13,607 nt of DNA, taken from positions 1-13,607 of the forward strand of contig DCHT01000047.1 in the NCBI GenBank assembly GCA_002314885.1, given 5' to 3'. The stretch comes from Bacteroidales bacterium UBA1745. Its GTDB lineage: Bacteria > Bacteroidota > Bacteroidia > Bacteroidales > UBA932. The notes beneath the pieces were generated by a model. It searched no databases and had not been told where the DNA came from. It saw only the letters and a list, made by a program, of their open reading frames with translations. Position numbers and translations under genes: made by a program. Positions 1 through 6,781 of the stretch are shown piece by piece (positions within the stretch are counted from its first letter, which is position 1; every line of letters starts with the position of its first letter).

Positions 1-233
1 GTCAGCTTCTCCTTCGGGATATAGAACCTAAGCGTATCAGTTGGCTGCAAGATATTGATTTCCAATGTCTTGGCTATGAGAGAATCGGTTTTGGACGCGA
101 GTTCCTTTGCCGTACCGGAAGCCGGCGCAGCATTATTTCTGTAGAGGGCGTCCTGGAACTTCTGCTGCGCAGCAGCACCCATTCCGGACAGCATCATCAA
201 GGCGATGAAAAGGACAGTTGCATTCTTTTTCAT
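1..233 (-). CDS. Secreted protein of unknown function, 5' part only (runs off window start)
   Basis: An open frame reads from an ATG at 233-231 to the window edge without a stop (77 codons). The protein begins MKKNATVLFIALMMLSGMGA and continues AAAQQKFQDALYRNN. This is a textbook signal peptide: a Lys-rich start, a hydrophobic core at residues 7-17, and Ala residues before a likely cut near residues 22-23 (AAA/QQ). There is no lipobox Cys, so the mature protein is probably periplasmic or in the outer membrane. The visible mature part is hydrophilic and includes LASKTDSLIAKTLEINILQP; no family is recognised. The start is unusually well supported because AGGAGG (246-241) sits 7 nt upstream, and a Bacteroidota -7 box lies further up. 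It is divergent from proS. The signal peptide and start are seen directly; the function is unknown because the rest is missing. Confidence 0.75.
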   Translation of the reverse strand, partial: MKKNATVLFIALMMLSGMGAAAQQKFQDALYRNNAAPASGTAKELASKTDSLIAKTLEINILQPTDTLRFYIPKEKL

Positions 234-240
234 ATTAAAG

Positions 241-246
241 CCTCCT
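241..246 (-). promoter_or_regulatory. Consensus Shine-Dalgarno AGGAGG of the partial secreted-protein gene
   Basis: On the minus strand AGGAGG is followed by 7 nt and then ATG, which is ideal bacterial spacing. No other start in this window (proS, DUF3078 gene, tilS, rimP, nusA, infB, lipoprotein, lpxA, lpxC, lpxD) has a comparable purine-rich motif. It decides the start of the gene and is atypical for Bacteroidota, whose ribosomes generally make little use of Shine-Dalgarno pairing. Confidence 0.7.
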
Positions 247-294
247 CGTTTAATTAAAAATTAGTACATTCGCAGCCTGTATGTTTTGGCTAAG

Positions 295-314
295 TAGTAT
301 TTACACAAATACTA
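295..314. repeat. 8-bp perfect inverted repeat in the divergent intergenic region
   Basis: TAGTATTT (295-302), loop ACAC, AAATACTA (307-314). It lies between the divergent promoters, inside the leader of the leftward gene and upstream of proS. Its size and symmetry would suit a dimeric regulator operator or a weak AU-rich hairpin; nothing in the window identifies a binding protein. Confidence 0.4.
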
Positions 315-328
315 AACCAAATCTGACG

Positions 329-358
329 CAAATTTAGGACAATAATAATACAAAACAA
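329..358 (-). promoter_or_regulatory. Putative Bacteroidota-type promoter of the leftward secreted-protein gene
   Basis: Reading leftward, TTG (358-356) is followed by 19 nt and then TAAATTTG (336-329). This fits the primary sigma factor consensus known in Bacteroides (TTTG near -33, TAnnTTTG near -7). The inferred transcription start is near 322, giving a leader of about 90 nt before the ATG at 233. The -33 element ends 13 bp before the proS start codon, so leftward initiation and proS expression share a compact region. For proS I see only a weak rightward candidate, TATGTTTT at 280-287. Confidence 0.5.
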
Positions 359-370
359 GAAAATACGCAA

Positions 371-1849
371 ATGGCAAAAGAAGTAACCAAAAGGTCCGAC
401 AACTACTCACAGTGGTACAATGACCTCGTCGTAAAGGCGGACCTGGCAGAGCAGTCAGCCGTCAGAGGCTGTATGGTAATCAAGCCATACGGTTATGCAA
501 TCTGGGAGAAGATGCAGCAGCTGCTCGACGCAAAGTTCAAGCAGTCAGGCGTTCAGAACGCATATTTCCCACTCTTCATCCCTAAGTCATTCTTCAGCCG
601 CGAGGCTGAGCACGTGGCCGGCTTCGCAAAGGAATGCGCAGTCGTAACCCACCACAGACTTATGAACGACCCTAACGGAAAGGGCGTCGTAGTGGATCCT
701 GAGGCAAAGCTCGAGGAAGAGCTCATAGTAAGACCTACTTCAGAGACTATCATCTGGAGCACATATAAGAACTGGATCACCTCCTGGAGGGACCTCCCAA
801 TCCTCTGCAACCAGTGGTGCAACGTCGTACGCTGGGAGATGCGCACCCGCCTCTTCCTCCGCACCGCCGAGTTCCTCTGGCAGGAAGGCCACACCGCACA
901 CGCCACCGCAGCTGAGGCTGAGGCAAGGACCAGACAGATGGTAGAGGTCTATGCAGACTTCGCCCGCAACTGCCTCGCCCTCCCTGTGATCGTAGGTCAC
1001 AAGAGCCCTAACGAGAGGTTCGCAGGCGCGCTTGACACCCTCACCATCGAGGCTATGATGCAGGACGGCAAGGCACTCCAGGCCGGTACTTCACACTTCC
1101 TCGGACAGAACTTCGCAAAGTCATTCGACGTCACCTATACCAACAAGGAAGGCCAGCAGGAATACGTCTGGGCTACTTCCTGGGGCGTTTCCACCCGTCT
1201 TATGGGTGCCCTCATAATGGCTCACGGAGACGACAACGGACTCGTGCTTCCTCCAGCCCTCGCCCCTATCCAGGTGGTGATGGTTCCTATCTACAAGACC
1301 GACGAGGAGCACAACGCCATCCTCGACAAGATGTACGAGATCAAGAAGCAGCTCGAGGCTGACGGCCGCAGCGTGAAGATCGACGACCGCGACACCCTCC
1401 GTCCAGGCTTCAAGTTCGCAGAATGGGAGCTCAAAGGCGTTCCGGTACGTATCGCTATGGGTCCTCGCGACCTCCAGAACGGCACCGTGGAACTCGCCCG
1501 CCGCGACACCCTCACCAAGGAGACCACTCCTATGGAAGGTCTCGCACAGACCATCGAGGCTCTCCTCGACGACATCCAGGCCAACATCTACAAGAAGGCC
1601 CTCGACTTCCGCACCGAGAACATCCGCAAGTGCGACGACTGGGAGGAATTCAAGACCGAAATCCAGAAGGGAGGCTTCCTCCTCTGCCACTGGGACGGCA
1701 CTCCTGAGACCGAGCAGAAGATCAAGGACGAGACCAAGGCTACCATCCGCTGCATCCCTATCGACAGCGTCGTATGCGAAGAGGAAGGCAAGTGCATCTA
1801 CAGCGGCAAGCCTTCAAAGCAGAGAGTAGTATTCGCAATTTCTTATTAA
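371..1849 (+). CDS. proS: Prolyl-tRNA synthetase, type 3 (archaeal/eukaryotic-like)
   Basis: A class II aminoacyl-tRNA synthetase that charges tRNA-Pro with proline in the cytoplasm. The protein is 492 aa, the length of the short type-3 form found in Bacteroidota, without the editing insert of the E. coli type. The class II catalytic core covers about residues 20-295: VRGCMVIKPYGY near 31, RPTSET at 121-126, the motif 2 region at 147-177 (NQWCNVVRWEMRTR, then FLWQEGHTAH) and motif 3 WATSWGVSTRLMGA at 267-280. An anticodon-binding domain follows at about 295-395. The C-terminal domain at about 410-492 has Cys 439, 461, 469 and 475, a plausible zinc site, and ends in the Tyr typical of this subgroup. 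The ATG at 371 is the first in frame and gives the usual N-terminus. No Shine-Dalgarno is visible. It is the first gene of a plus-strand run with the DUF3078 gene 21 bp downstream. Confidence 0.97.
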   Translation: MAKEVTKRSDNYSQWYNDLVVKADLAEQSAVRGCMVIKPYGYAIWEKMQQLLDAKFKQSGVQNAYFPLFIPKSFFSREAEHVAGFAKECAVVTHHRLMNDPNGKGVVVDPEAKLEEELIVRPTSETIIWSTYKNWITSWRDLPILCNQWCNVVRWEMRTRLFLRTAEFLWQEGHTAHATAAEAEARTRQMVEVYADFARNCLALPVIVGHKSPNERFAGALDTLTIEAMMQDGKALQAGTSHFLGQNFAKSFDVTYTNKEGQQEYVWATSWGVSTRLMGALIMAHGDDNGLVLPPALAPIQVVMVPIYKTDEEHNAILDKMYEIKKQLEADGRSVKIDDRDTLRPGFKFAEWELKGVPVRIAMGPRDLQNGTVELARRDTLTKETTPMEGLAQTIEALLDDIQANIYKKALDFRTENIRKCDDWEEFKTEIQKGGFLLCHWDGTPETEQKIKDETKATIRCIPIDSVVCEEEGKCIYSGKPSKQRVVFAISY

Positions 1850-1870
1850 TCAATATTTATATCAGAAAAA

Positions 1871-3052
1871 ATGAAAAAGATCATCATTACACTTGCAGCA
1901 GCCCTCGTAAGCTTCGGTGCATTCGCACAGGACGCAGCTACTGAGGCAGCTCAGGACATTGCTAACGCAGCAGAGGTTGCTCCGGCAAAGCCAAAATTCT
2001 CAGAATATTGGACTGAGTCCCTCAAGACCAACATCACCGCTGGTCAGACCGGTCTCTTCAACTGGGCAGCCGGTGGCGACAACACCGTTTCCCTCGCAGC
2101 CTACATCGACGGCAACGCAAACTACAAGAAGGACGCTATGTTCTGGAACAACCGTCTCCAGCTCGACTACGGCTTCCTCTACGCTTCTTCAAAGCCTATT
2201 CTCCAGAAGAGCACTGACCGTATCTACCTCGAGTCAAAGTGGGGCTACCAGATCAAGGATCAGCTCTACTTCTCAGCAAACTATGACTTCAAGTCACAGT
2301 TCACCACGGGTTACGCTTACAACACCCCTAACGCTACCAACATCGACAACGCTCACGCAGGTGCAACTTCACTTGACGAGCTCACCAAGAAGGAAGCAAG
2401 GTATGCCTGGAAGGATGCCCGCGTAGGAAAGTCCGGTTTCCTCTCCCCTGCATACACCAACCTCGCTCTTGGTATCGACTGGAAGCCAAAGGACTGGTTC
2501 AGCCTCAGCTTCGCCCCTCTCACCGGCGGTTATGTGATCGTTGCAAATGAGGACTACAGGGCCGCTTACTCAATGAAGTACAAGAAGGACATCCGTCAGG
2601 CTCTCGAGGACGGAACCAAGACTCAGGCCGAAATCGACGCAATGGGCGGCAGCGCTTATATGTCACACAGGTTTGAGTTCGGTGCTCAGATCAAGATGGA
2701 CCTCAAGGCCCAGATCAACGAGAACTTCACCTACACCACTCAGCTCGTTCTCTTCGAGGATTACATCAAGGATCACAAGCTTTATCCTGCTCCTCGTATC
2801 AACTGGGACAACCGCATCGACTGGAAGATCGCCAAGTACTTCGCACTCACCGTCACCACCAACCTCATCTACGACCAGATGGTCAAGATCGCTACCGACA
2901 AGTGGACTGCCAACTACTATGAGGCAGACGGCACCACAGTCAGCGCTTGGGGCCAGGCTCACAAGCAGGCCAACGCCAAGGGTATCAGTGCAGTACAGTT
3001 CAAGGAGTGCGTATCCTTCGGCTTCACCTACACTATCGCAAGCAAGAAATAA
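1871..3052 (+). CDS. DUF3078 family outer-membrane beta-barrel protein
   Basis: A 393-aa exported protein with signal peptide MKKIIITLAAALVSFGAFAQ, probably cut around residues 19-20. The mature N-terminus is Ala/Glu-rich. Then comes the signature I associate with DUF3078 proteins of Bacteroidota: WTESLKTNITAGQTGLFNWA near residues 46-65, followed by AGGDNTVSLAAY. Alternating aromatic and polar stretches (for example FWNNRLQLDYGF, WGYQIKDQLYFSANYDFKSQ, WKPKDWFSLSFAPL) and a final SFGFTYTI strand suggest a transmembrane beta-barrel. The family's substrate or partner is not known to me. It starts 21 bp after proS, and its stop TAA overlaps the tilS ATG by one base, so the three genes are probably co-transcribed. 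Family assignment is by recognition of the motif; the barrel is inferred. Confidence 0.8.
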   Translation: MKKIIITLAAALVSFGAFAQDAATEAAQDIANAAEVAPAKPKFSEYWTESLKTNITAGQTGLFNWAAGGDNTVSLAAYIDGNANYKKDAMFWNNRLQLDYGFLYASSKPILQKSTDRIYLESKWGYQIKDQLYFSANYDFKSQFTTGYAYNTPNATNIDNAHAGATSLDELTKKEARYAWKDARVGKSGFLSPAYTNLALGIDWKPKDWFSLSFAPLTGGYVIVANEDYRAAYSMKYKKDIRQALEDGTKTQAEIDAMGGSAYMSHRFEFGAQIKMDLKAQINENFTYTTQLVLFEDYIKDHKLYPAPRINWDNRIDWKIAKYFALTVTTNLIYDQMVKIATDKWTANYYEADGTTVSAWGQAHKQANAKGISAVQFKECVSFGFTYTIASKK

Positions 3053-4362
3053 TGAAGCTTCTCCTCGCAGTTAGTGGAGGCATCGACTCTATGACTATGG
3101 CTGACATCCTGTTCAGCCATAGTCTTTTATGTACCCTACGCTGCGAAGAAATCGCAATAGCCCACTGCAACTTCCACCTCCGTCCGGGCGACTGTGACCT
3201 GGATGAGGCCCTCGTGAGGCAATGGGCTGAGGAAAGAGGCATCCCTTTCTTCAAGACCGACTTCGACACCATCGGATATGCCGAGACGAACGGGGTCAGC
3301 ATAGAAATGGCGGCGCGCGAACTGCGCTACAGATGGTTTGCCGATATATGCCACGAACACGGCTATGACGGCGTCGCCACCGCCCATCACGCCGACGACA
3401 ACGCCGAGACTCTGATGCTCAACCTGCTCAGGGGCACGGGCCTTCGCGGCATCTGCGGAATGACCGAGACGGACAGGCTCCCCTACGACGGGAAACTCCT
3501 GATGGTCAGGCCGCTCCTGAAGCTCTCCAGGGCCGAAATCGAGGCATACGCAGCCGAGCACAAGGTCCCTTGGAGGCTGGACAGGACAAACACTGAGAAC
3601 GAGTGCAGGCGCAACGTAATCCGCAACCAGGTCTTCCCTCTGCTCAAGGAAATGAACCCGTCCCTCATACGCACCATCGCGAAGGATATGGAGCATTTCA
3701 GGCAGGCTCAGGGAGTCATCGAACTCTGGTGCGAGGAACACGCCTCCATCATCTCCAAGGACGGCTTCACCGAGACCGTAAGGCTCGAAGACCTGCTCTC
3801 CCTCAAGGCTTGGAATTACTTCCTCTGGTACTGGCTGGACGGCAAGGGCTTCAGGGAACAGACCCTCGGAAAGCTCATCGATGCCTTAGGAACCTCCGAC
3901 GGCACCTTCTCCGGCAAGACCTTCGTGGGAGACGGATGGAAACTGGTGACAGCCCCGGACAGCCTCGTGCTCACGCGTACGGACGCGCCCGCATACACAT
4001 TAGATATTATAGTAACCAGGATACCTGCCGCAATGCTGCGCAAGGCAGACGGCGGCCTCATACCTGAGGAAGGCAGTCTCTACCTCGACGCCGACAGGCT
4101 CGGGGAATACGAAGTCCGCAGATGGCAGGAAGGTGACTGGTTCACGCCCCTTGGAATGAAGGGCCGCAAGAAACTCAGCGACTGGTTCGCAGACCGCAAA
4201 TGTTCCCTTCCGGAAAAGGAGGCGGCCATAGTCATCCGTTCAAAGGCAGCCGAGGCACATCACATCGCAGCCGTAATGAGCCCGAAAGGATGCCGCCAGG
4301 ACGAGTCCACGCGCATAAGCGAGCAGACCTCAACGGTGCTCAGCATCAGCCTGGACGACTAG
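3052..4362 (+). CDS. tilS: tRNA(Ile)-lysidine synthetase
   Basis: TilS uses ATP to attach lysine to C34 of tRNA-Ile(CAU), creating lysidine so the tRNA reads AUA and is charged with isoleucine. With the ATG at 3052 the protein is 436 aa, close to E. coli TilS. The N-terminal PP-loop is SGGIDS at residues 8-13. Further family motifs are HCNFHLRPGDCDLDE (38-52), AHHADDNAET (111-120) followed by LMLNLLRGTGLRG, RPLLKLSRAEI near 153, and RRNVIRNQVFPLL near 176-188. A C-terminal domain (about 365-430) has the usual WFTPLGMKGRKKLSDWFADRK. The frame is open upstream to an earlier ATG at 2947, but that start would overlap the DUF3078 gene by 106 bases and add 35 residues ahead of the conserved MKLLLAVSGG. 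The chosen start overlaps the upstream TAA (TAATG), which suggests translational coupling. Confidence 0.95.
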   Translation: MKLLLAVSGGIDSMTMADILFSHSLLCTLRCEEIAIAHCNFHLRPGDCDLDEALVRQWAEERGIPFFKTDFDTIGYAETNGVSIEMAARELRYRWFADICHEHGYDGVATAHHADDNAETLMLNLLRGTGLRGICGMTETDRLPYDGKLLMVRPLLKLSRAEIEAYAAEHKVPWRLDRTNTENECRRNVIRNQVFPLLKEMNPSLIRTIAKDMEHFRQAQGVIELWCEEHASIISKDGFTETVRLEDLLSLKAWNYFLWYWLDGKGFREQTLGKLIDALGTSDGTFSGKTFVGDGWKLVTAPDSLVLTRTDAPAYTLDIIVTRIPAAMLRKADGGLIPEEGSLYLDADRLGEYEVRRWQEGDWFTPLGMKGRKKLSDWFADRKCSLPEKEAAIVIRSKAAEAHHIAAVMSPKGCRQDESTRISEQTSTVLSISLDD

Positions 4363-5018
4363 AGATTCTTCAGGTAGGAAATAGAATTCGGACCCTCGTT
4401 GAAGAGCAGGTCCAGGGCGGAAAGCCCGCCGGTAAAGCCGTATTTCGGGGTGAAGACCTGGAAGTACGGCTTTTCCAGTCCCAGCTCGGCCAGGACTGAA
4501 TTGGAACGCTTCGGATGAAGACCGCGCAGGTCATTGACCTCAACCTCCCCCGTCTGGCCGTAAGCGCTCGTCGGATGTATCTCCGCCTTGATCCCGAAGG
4601 CTCCGAGCATCCACTCCAGCAGCCTGCGGTTGAACTCGAAGAGCGTGGCAGGACGGGAATCCAGGACCTCGAAGAGGCCGTCTTTATAGTACTCGAAGAA
4701 GGCCGAAGTGCTGTAGGCGGAGACTATCGCCTTCTTGTGGCGGTCCAGCCAGTCCGTGGACCAGTCCACCTCCACCTCCGTGATGGGAATGTTGTTGTGG
4801 GAGCCGTTGCGATGCACTATAGGATAGTTCAGATTCTCAGGGCCGTTGGAAGTCAGAATGCGGCAGCGGTTGCGCCACGACTGCTTCTGATAATTCTCGC
4901 AGGCCTCGATATAAACGCAGGCAGGAATGACACCGTCCTCAGACAGAGTCATTCCTGCCGCTATTGCTGCGATATATTCCACCGGCGGTAGATACGCCGT
5001 GGTCAGAAGCACGGACAC
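4359..5018 (-). CDS. WbqC-like family protein
   Basis: A 219-aa protein recognised as WbqC-like (PF08889) from the N-terminal TTAYLPPVEYI, the NYQKQSWRNRCRI segment (about 42-54), the LNYPI / WSTDWLDRHKKAIVSAYS core and the late segment SFGLEKP-type LGLEKPYFQVF. The family is named after a gene found in polysaccharide clusters, but its biochemical role is not established; no signal peptide or membrane segment is seen, so it is probably cytoplasmic. Its stop overlaps that of tilS. The upstream codon in frame is the lpxA stop, so translation must begin after it: the first options are GTG at 5018 or GTG at 5012. I use 5018. This non-ATG start directly abutting lpxA suggests translation coupled to lpxA. 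In Bacteroides I recall the family beside signal peptidase genes, so the lpx context is of interest. Its placement suggests, but does not prove, an envelope role. Confidence 0.85.
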   Translation of the reverse strand: MSVLLTTAYLPPVEYIAAIAAGMTLSEDGVIPACVYIEACENYQKQSWRNRCRILTSNGPENLNYPIVHRNGSHNNIPITEVEVDWSTDWLDRHKKAIVSAYSTSAFFEYYKDGLFEVLDSRPATLFEFNRRLLEWMLGAFGIKAEIHPTSAYGQTGEVEVNDLRGLHPKRSNSVLAELGLEKPYFQVFTPKYGFTGGLSALDLLFNEGPNSISYLKNL

Positions 5019-5831
5019 TTAGTCTTCCAACTTGGCGTTGGAGATCACAGTAGCCTTGATGATACCGCGCTTGGAACCCTTAACGAAGTTCAGGATCTCA
5101 TCGCGCTCAGGGCTCTGAGGGAAACCGGCCTCGATCTTCTCACAGGCGTCGCTGATGTTCATTCCGCTATAGTAGAGAAGGTCGTAGATGTCCTTGATGG
5201 TGCGGATCTGCTCGCTGGTGAAGCCCCTGCGGCGGAGTCCCACGAGGTTCACTCCCACATAGGTGAGAGGGTCGTGGCCTGCGAGGCAGAACGGAGGCAC
5301 GTCCTTGGAGATCTTGCTTCCGCCCGCGATCATAGCGTGCTTGCCTATCTTCGAGAACTGGTGAGCCACGGTGCTGCCGCCGAGTATAGCCCAGTCGTCC
5401 ACGTCGGTCTCGCCGGCGATGCCGACATAACTTACGAGGATGCAGCGGTCACCGACAGTACAGTCGTGTGCCACGTGGGTATATGACATAAGGAGCACGT
5501 CGTTGCCGACCTTGGTGATGCCTTTGCCGCTGGCCTTGGTGCCGCGGTTGATGGTTGCGCACTCGCGGATGTTCACACGGTCGCCGATCTCAACGTAGGT
5601 AACTTCGCCGTCGAACTTGAGGTCCTGAGGCACTGCGCCTACGACTGCTCCCGGGAAGACGTTGCAGTCCTTGCCAATCTTCACATAGTTGAATATAGTG
5701 GCGTGAGGAAGCACCTTGGTGCCCTCGCCTATCTCGACGAACTCGTCAATGTAAGCGTATGGTCCGACCTCTACTGAGTCGGCGAGCTTTGCGTTAGGAT
5801 GCACGCAAGCAAGTGGATGGATTTTTGCCAT
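5019..5831 (-). CDS. lpxA: UDP-N-acetylglucosamine O-acyltransferase
   Basis: First step of lipid A synthesis: transfer of a 3-hydroxyacyl chain from ACP to the 3-OH of UDP-GlcNAc in the cytoplasm. The protein is 270 aa (E. coli 262). Residues 1-185 form the left-handed beta-helix of hexapeptide repeats (HPNAKLADSVEVGPYAYI, then further I/V-G-x-x-x-x repeats). The family motif PQDLKFDGE is at 68-76, and His122 in THVAHDCTVG corresponds to the catalytic His125 of E. coli. The helical C-terminal region begins around the conserved GVNLVGLRRRGFTSEQI (193-209). It starts 3 nt after the lpxC stop, with no Shine-Dalgarno, and its TAA is immediately followed by the GTG of the WbqC-family gene in the same frame. 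Acyl chain preference cannot be read from sequence alone. Confidence 0.97.
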   Translation of the reverse strand: MAKIHPLACVHPNAKLADSVEVGPYAYIDEFVEIGEGTKVLPHATIFNYVKIGKDCNVFPGAVVGAVPQDLKFDGEVTYVEIGDRVNIRECATINRGTKASGKGITKVGNDVLLMSYTHVAHDCTVGDRCILVSYVGIAGETDVDDWAILGGSTVAHQFSKIGKHAMIAGGSKISKDVPPFCLAGHDPLTYVGVNLVGLRRRGFTSEQIRTIKDIYDLLYYSGMNISDACEKIEAGFPQSPERDEILNFVKGSKRGIIKATVISNAKLED

Positions 5832-5834
5832 AGT

Positions 5835-6749
5835 CTACTTTAATGATTCACGGAGAGCCTTTGCAGCCCTGGTGTTTATTGAATGACCGGACTTGTAACC
5901 GGTGACTTTTGCCTTGAAGAAGCCGCCAGCGAGCCTCATATCGCCCATAAGGTCGAGGAGTTTGTGGCGGGCGCACTCGTTTTCGAAATGCAGGGTGAGG
6001 TTGTCCAGGTAGCCCTTGTCGCTGACCTTCACCTTCCTGACGTTGAACAGGCAGGACATCCTGTCGAGCTGCCTCATACTTACCGGATGCTCCACGATCA
6101 CGATCGCATTGTCCACGTCACCGCCCTTCACGAGGTTGTTGTCGAAGAGATATTCGATCTCGTGGAAGAAGCAGAAAGTGCGGCACACGCCGATCTGGTT
6201 CGCATAGTCGACAGTAGGATCCCAATGCGCATTCTGCACGCCGAGAACCTTGGAGTTGAAGTCGATGGTCACATCGCAGGAAGCCTCGTCGCAAGGCTCG
6301 ATGCGCACGTAGCTGCCGGTCTTCTCGTCCCTGACCTCAATTGTCTTTTTCAGTTCGACATACTTCCTTGGGGCGTCCTGCACCTGTACGCCGTCAGCGC
6401 AGATGGCCTCAACGTATGGCTTCGCGCTGCCGTCGAGGATAGGAACTTCAATGTTGTCGAGCTCGATGAGGGCGTTGTCGATTGAAAGGCCGGTAAGGGC
6501 CGACATAATATGTTCGATGGTAACGACCTTCACGTCGTCCTTGGATATCGTAGTGCTCCTGGCGGTGTTGGAAACATAGTCCGCGAGAGCTTCGATCACT
6601 GCATCCTGTCCAATATCAGTCCTCTTGAAGCGTATGCCGAAATCCACAGGGGCGGGGTTGATGGTCATAGTCACCGGCCTGCCGGTGTGAAGACCCTTGC
6701 CCTGGAAGCAATAGCTTTTCTTGACTGTTTTCTGATATACTATACTCAT
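5835..6749 (-). CDS. lpxC: UDP-3-O-acyl-N-acetylglucosamine deacetylase, standalone form
   Basis: The committed, zinc-dependent step of lipid A synthesis: removal of the acetyl group from UDP-3-O-acyl-GlcNAc. The protein is 304 aa, the same size as E. coli LpxC (305). All key residues are present: the catalytic Glu79 and zinc ligand His80 in VTIEHIMSAL, zinc ligands His262 and Asp266 in RHKLLDLMGD, and His289 in SGHS near the end. In Bacteroides and relatives LpxC is normally fused to a C-terminal FabZ dehydratase (total about 460 aa). Here the protein stops right after the LpxC domain with only 3 nt before lpxA, so no FabZ domain or remnant is present. The ATG at 6749 follows the lpxD stop by 32 bp, and a perfect -7 promoter box lies in that gap, so an internal promoter is possible. 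Confidence 0.97.
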   Translation of the reverse strand: MSIVYQKTVKKSYCFQGKGLHTGRPVTMTINPAPVDFGIRFKRTDIGQDAVIEALADYVSNTARSTTISKDDVKVVTIEHIMSALTGLSIDNALIELDNIEVPILDGSAKPYVEAICADGVQVQDAPRKYVELKKTIEVRDEKTGSYVRIEPCDEASCDVTIDFNSKVLGVQNAHWDPTVDYANQIGVCRTFCFFHEIEYLFDNNLVKGGDVDNAIVIVEHPVSMRQLDRMSCLFNVRKVKVSDKGYLDNLTLHFENECARHKLLDLMGDMRLAGGFFKAKVTGYKSGHSINTRAAKALRESLK

Positions 6750-6769
6750 TCTTTATTTATAAAGGGCTG

Positions 6770-6777
6770 CAAAGATA
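6770..6777 (-). promoter_or_regulatory. Putative -7 box (TATCTTTG) for lpxC-lpxA-wbqC
   Basis: The leftward-reading TATCTTTG lies between the lpxD stop and the lpxC start, about 21 nt before the lpxC ATG. It matches TAnnTTTG exactly and is the same 8-mer as in the rimP promoter. No good TTTG is seen 18-20 nt upstream (the region is the end of lpxD), so this is half a promoter. It could give lpxC expression independent of lpxD. An AT-rich 6-bp palindrome (CTTTAT/ATAAAG, 6751-6764) follows just before the start codon. Confidence 0.35.
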
Positions 6778-6781
6778 GCAA

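Noticed and set aside
1121..1690. Minus-strand open frame of 189 codons opposite proS
   Set aside because: Antisense shadow of a well-supported gene, with a biased composition and no recognisable domain.
2947..3051. Upstream start of tilS at 2947
   Set aside because: It would overlap the DUF3078 gene and add 35 non-conserved residues before the standard MKLLLAVSGG start.
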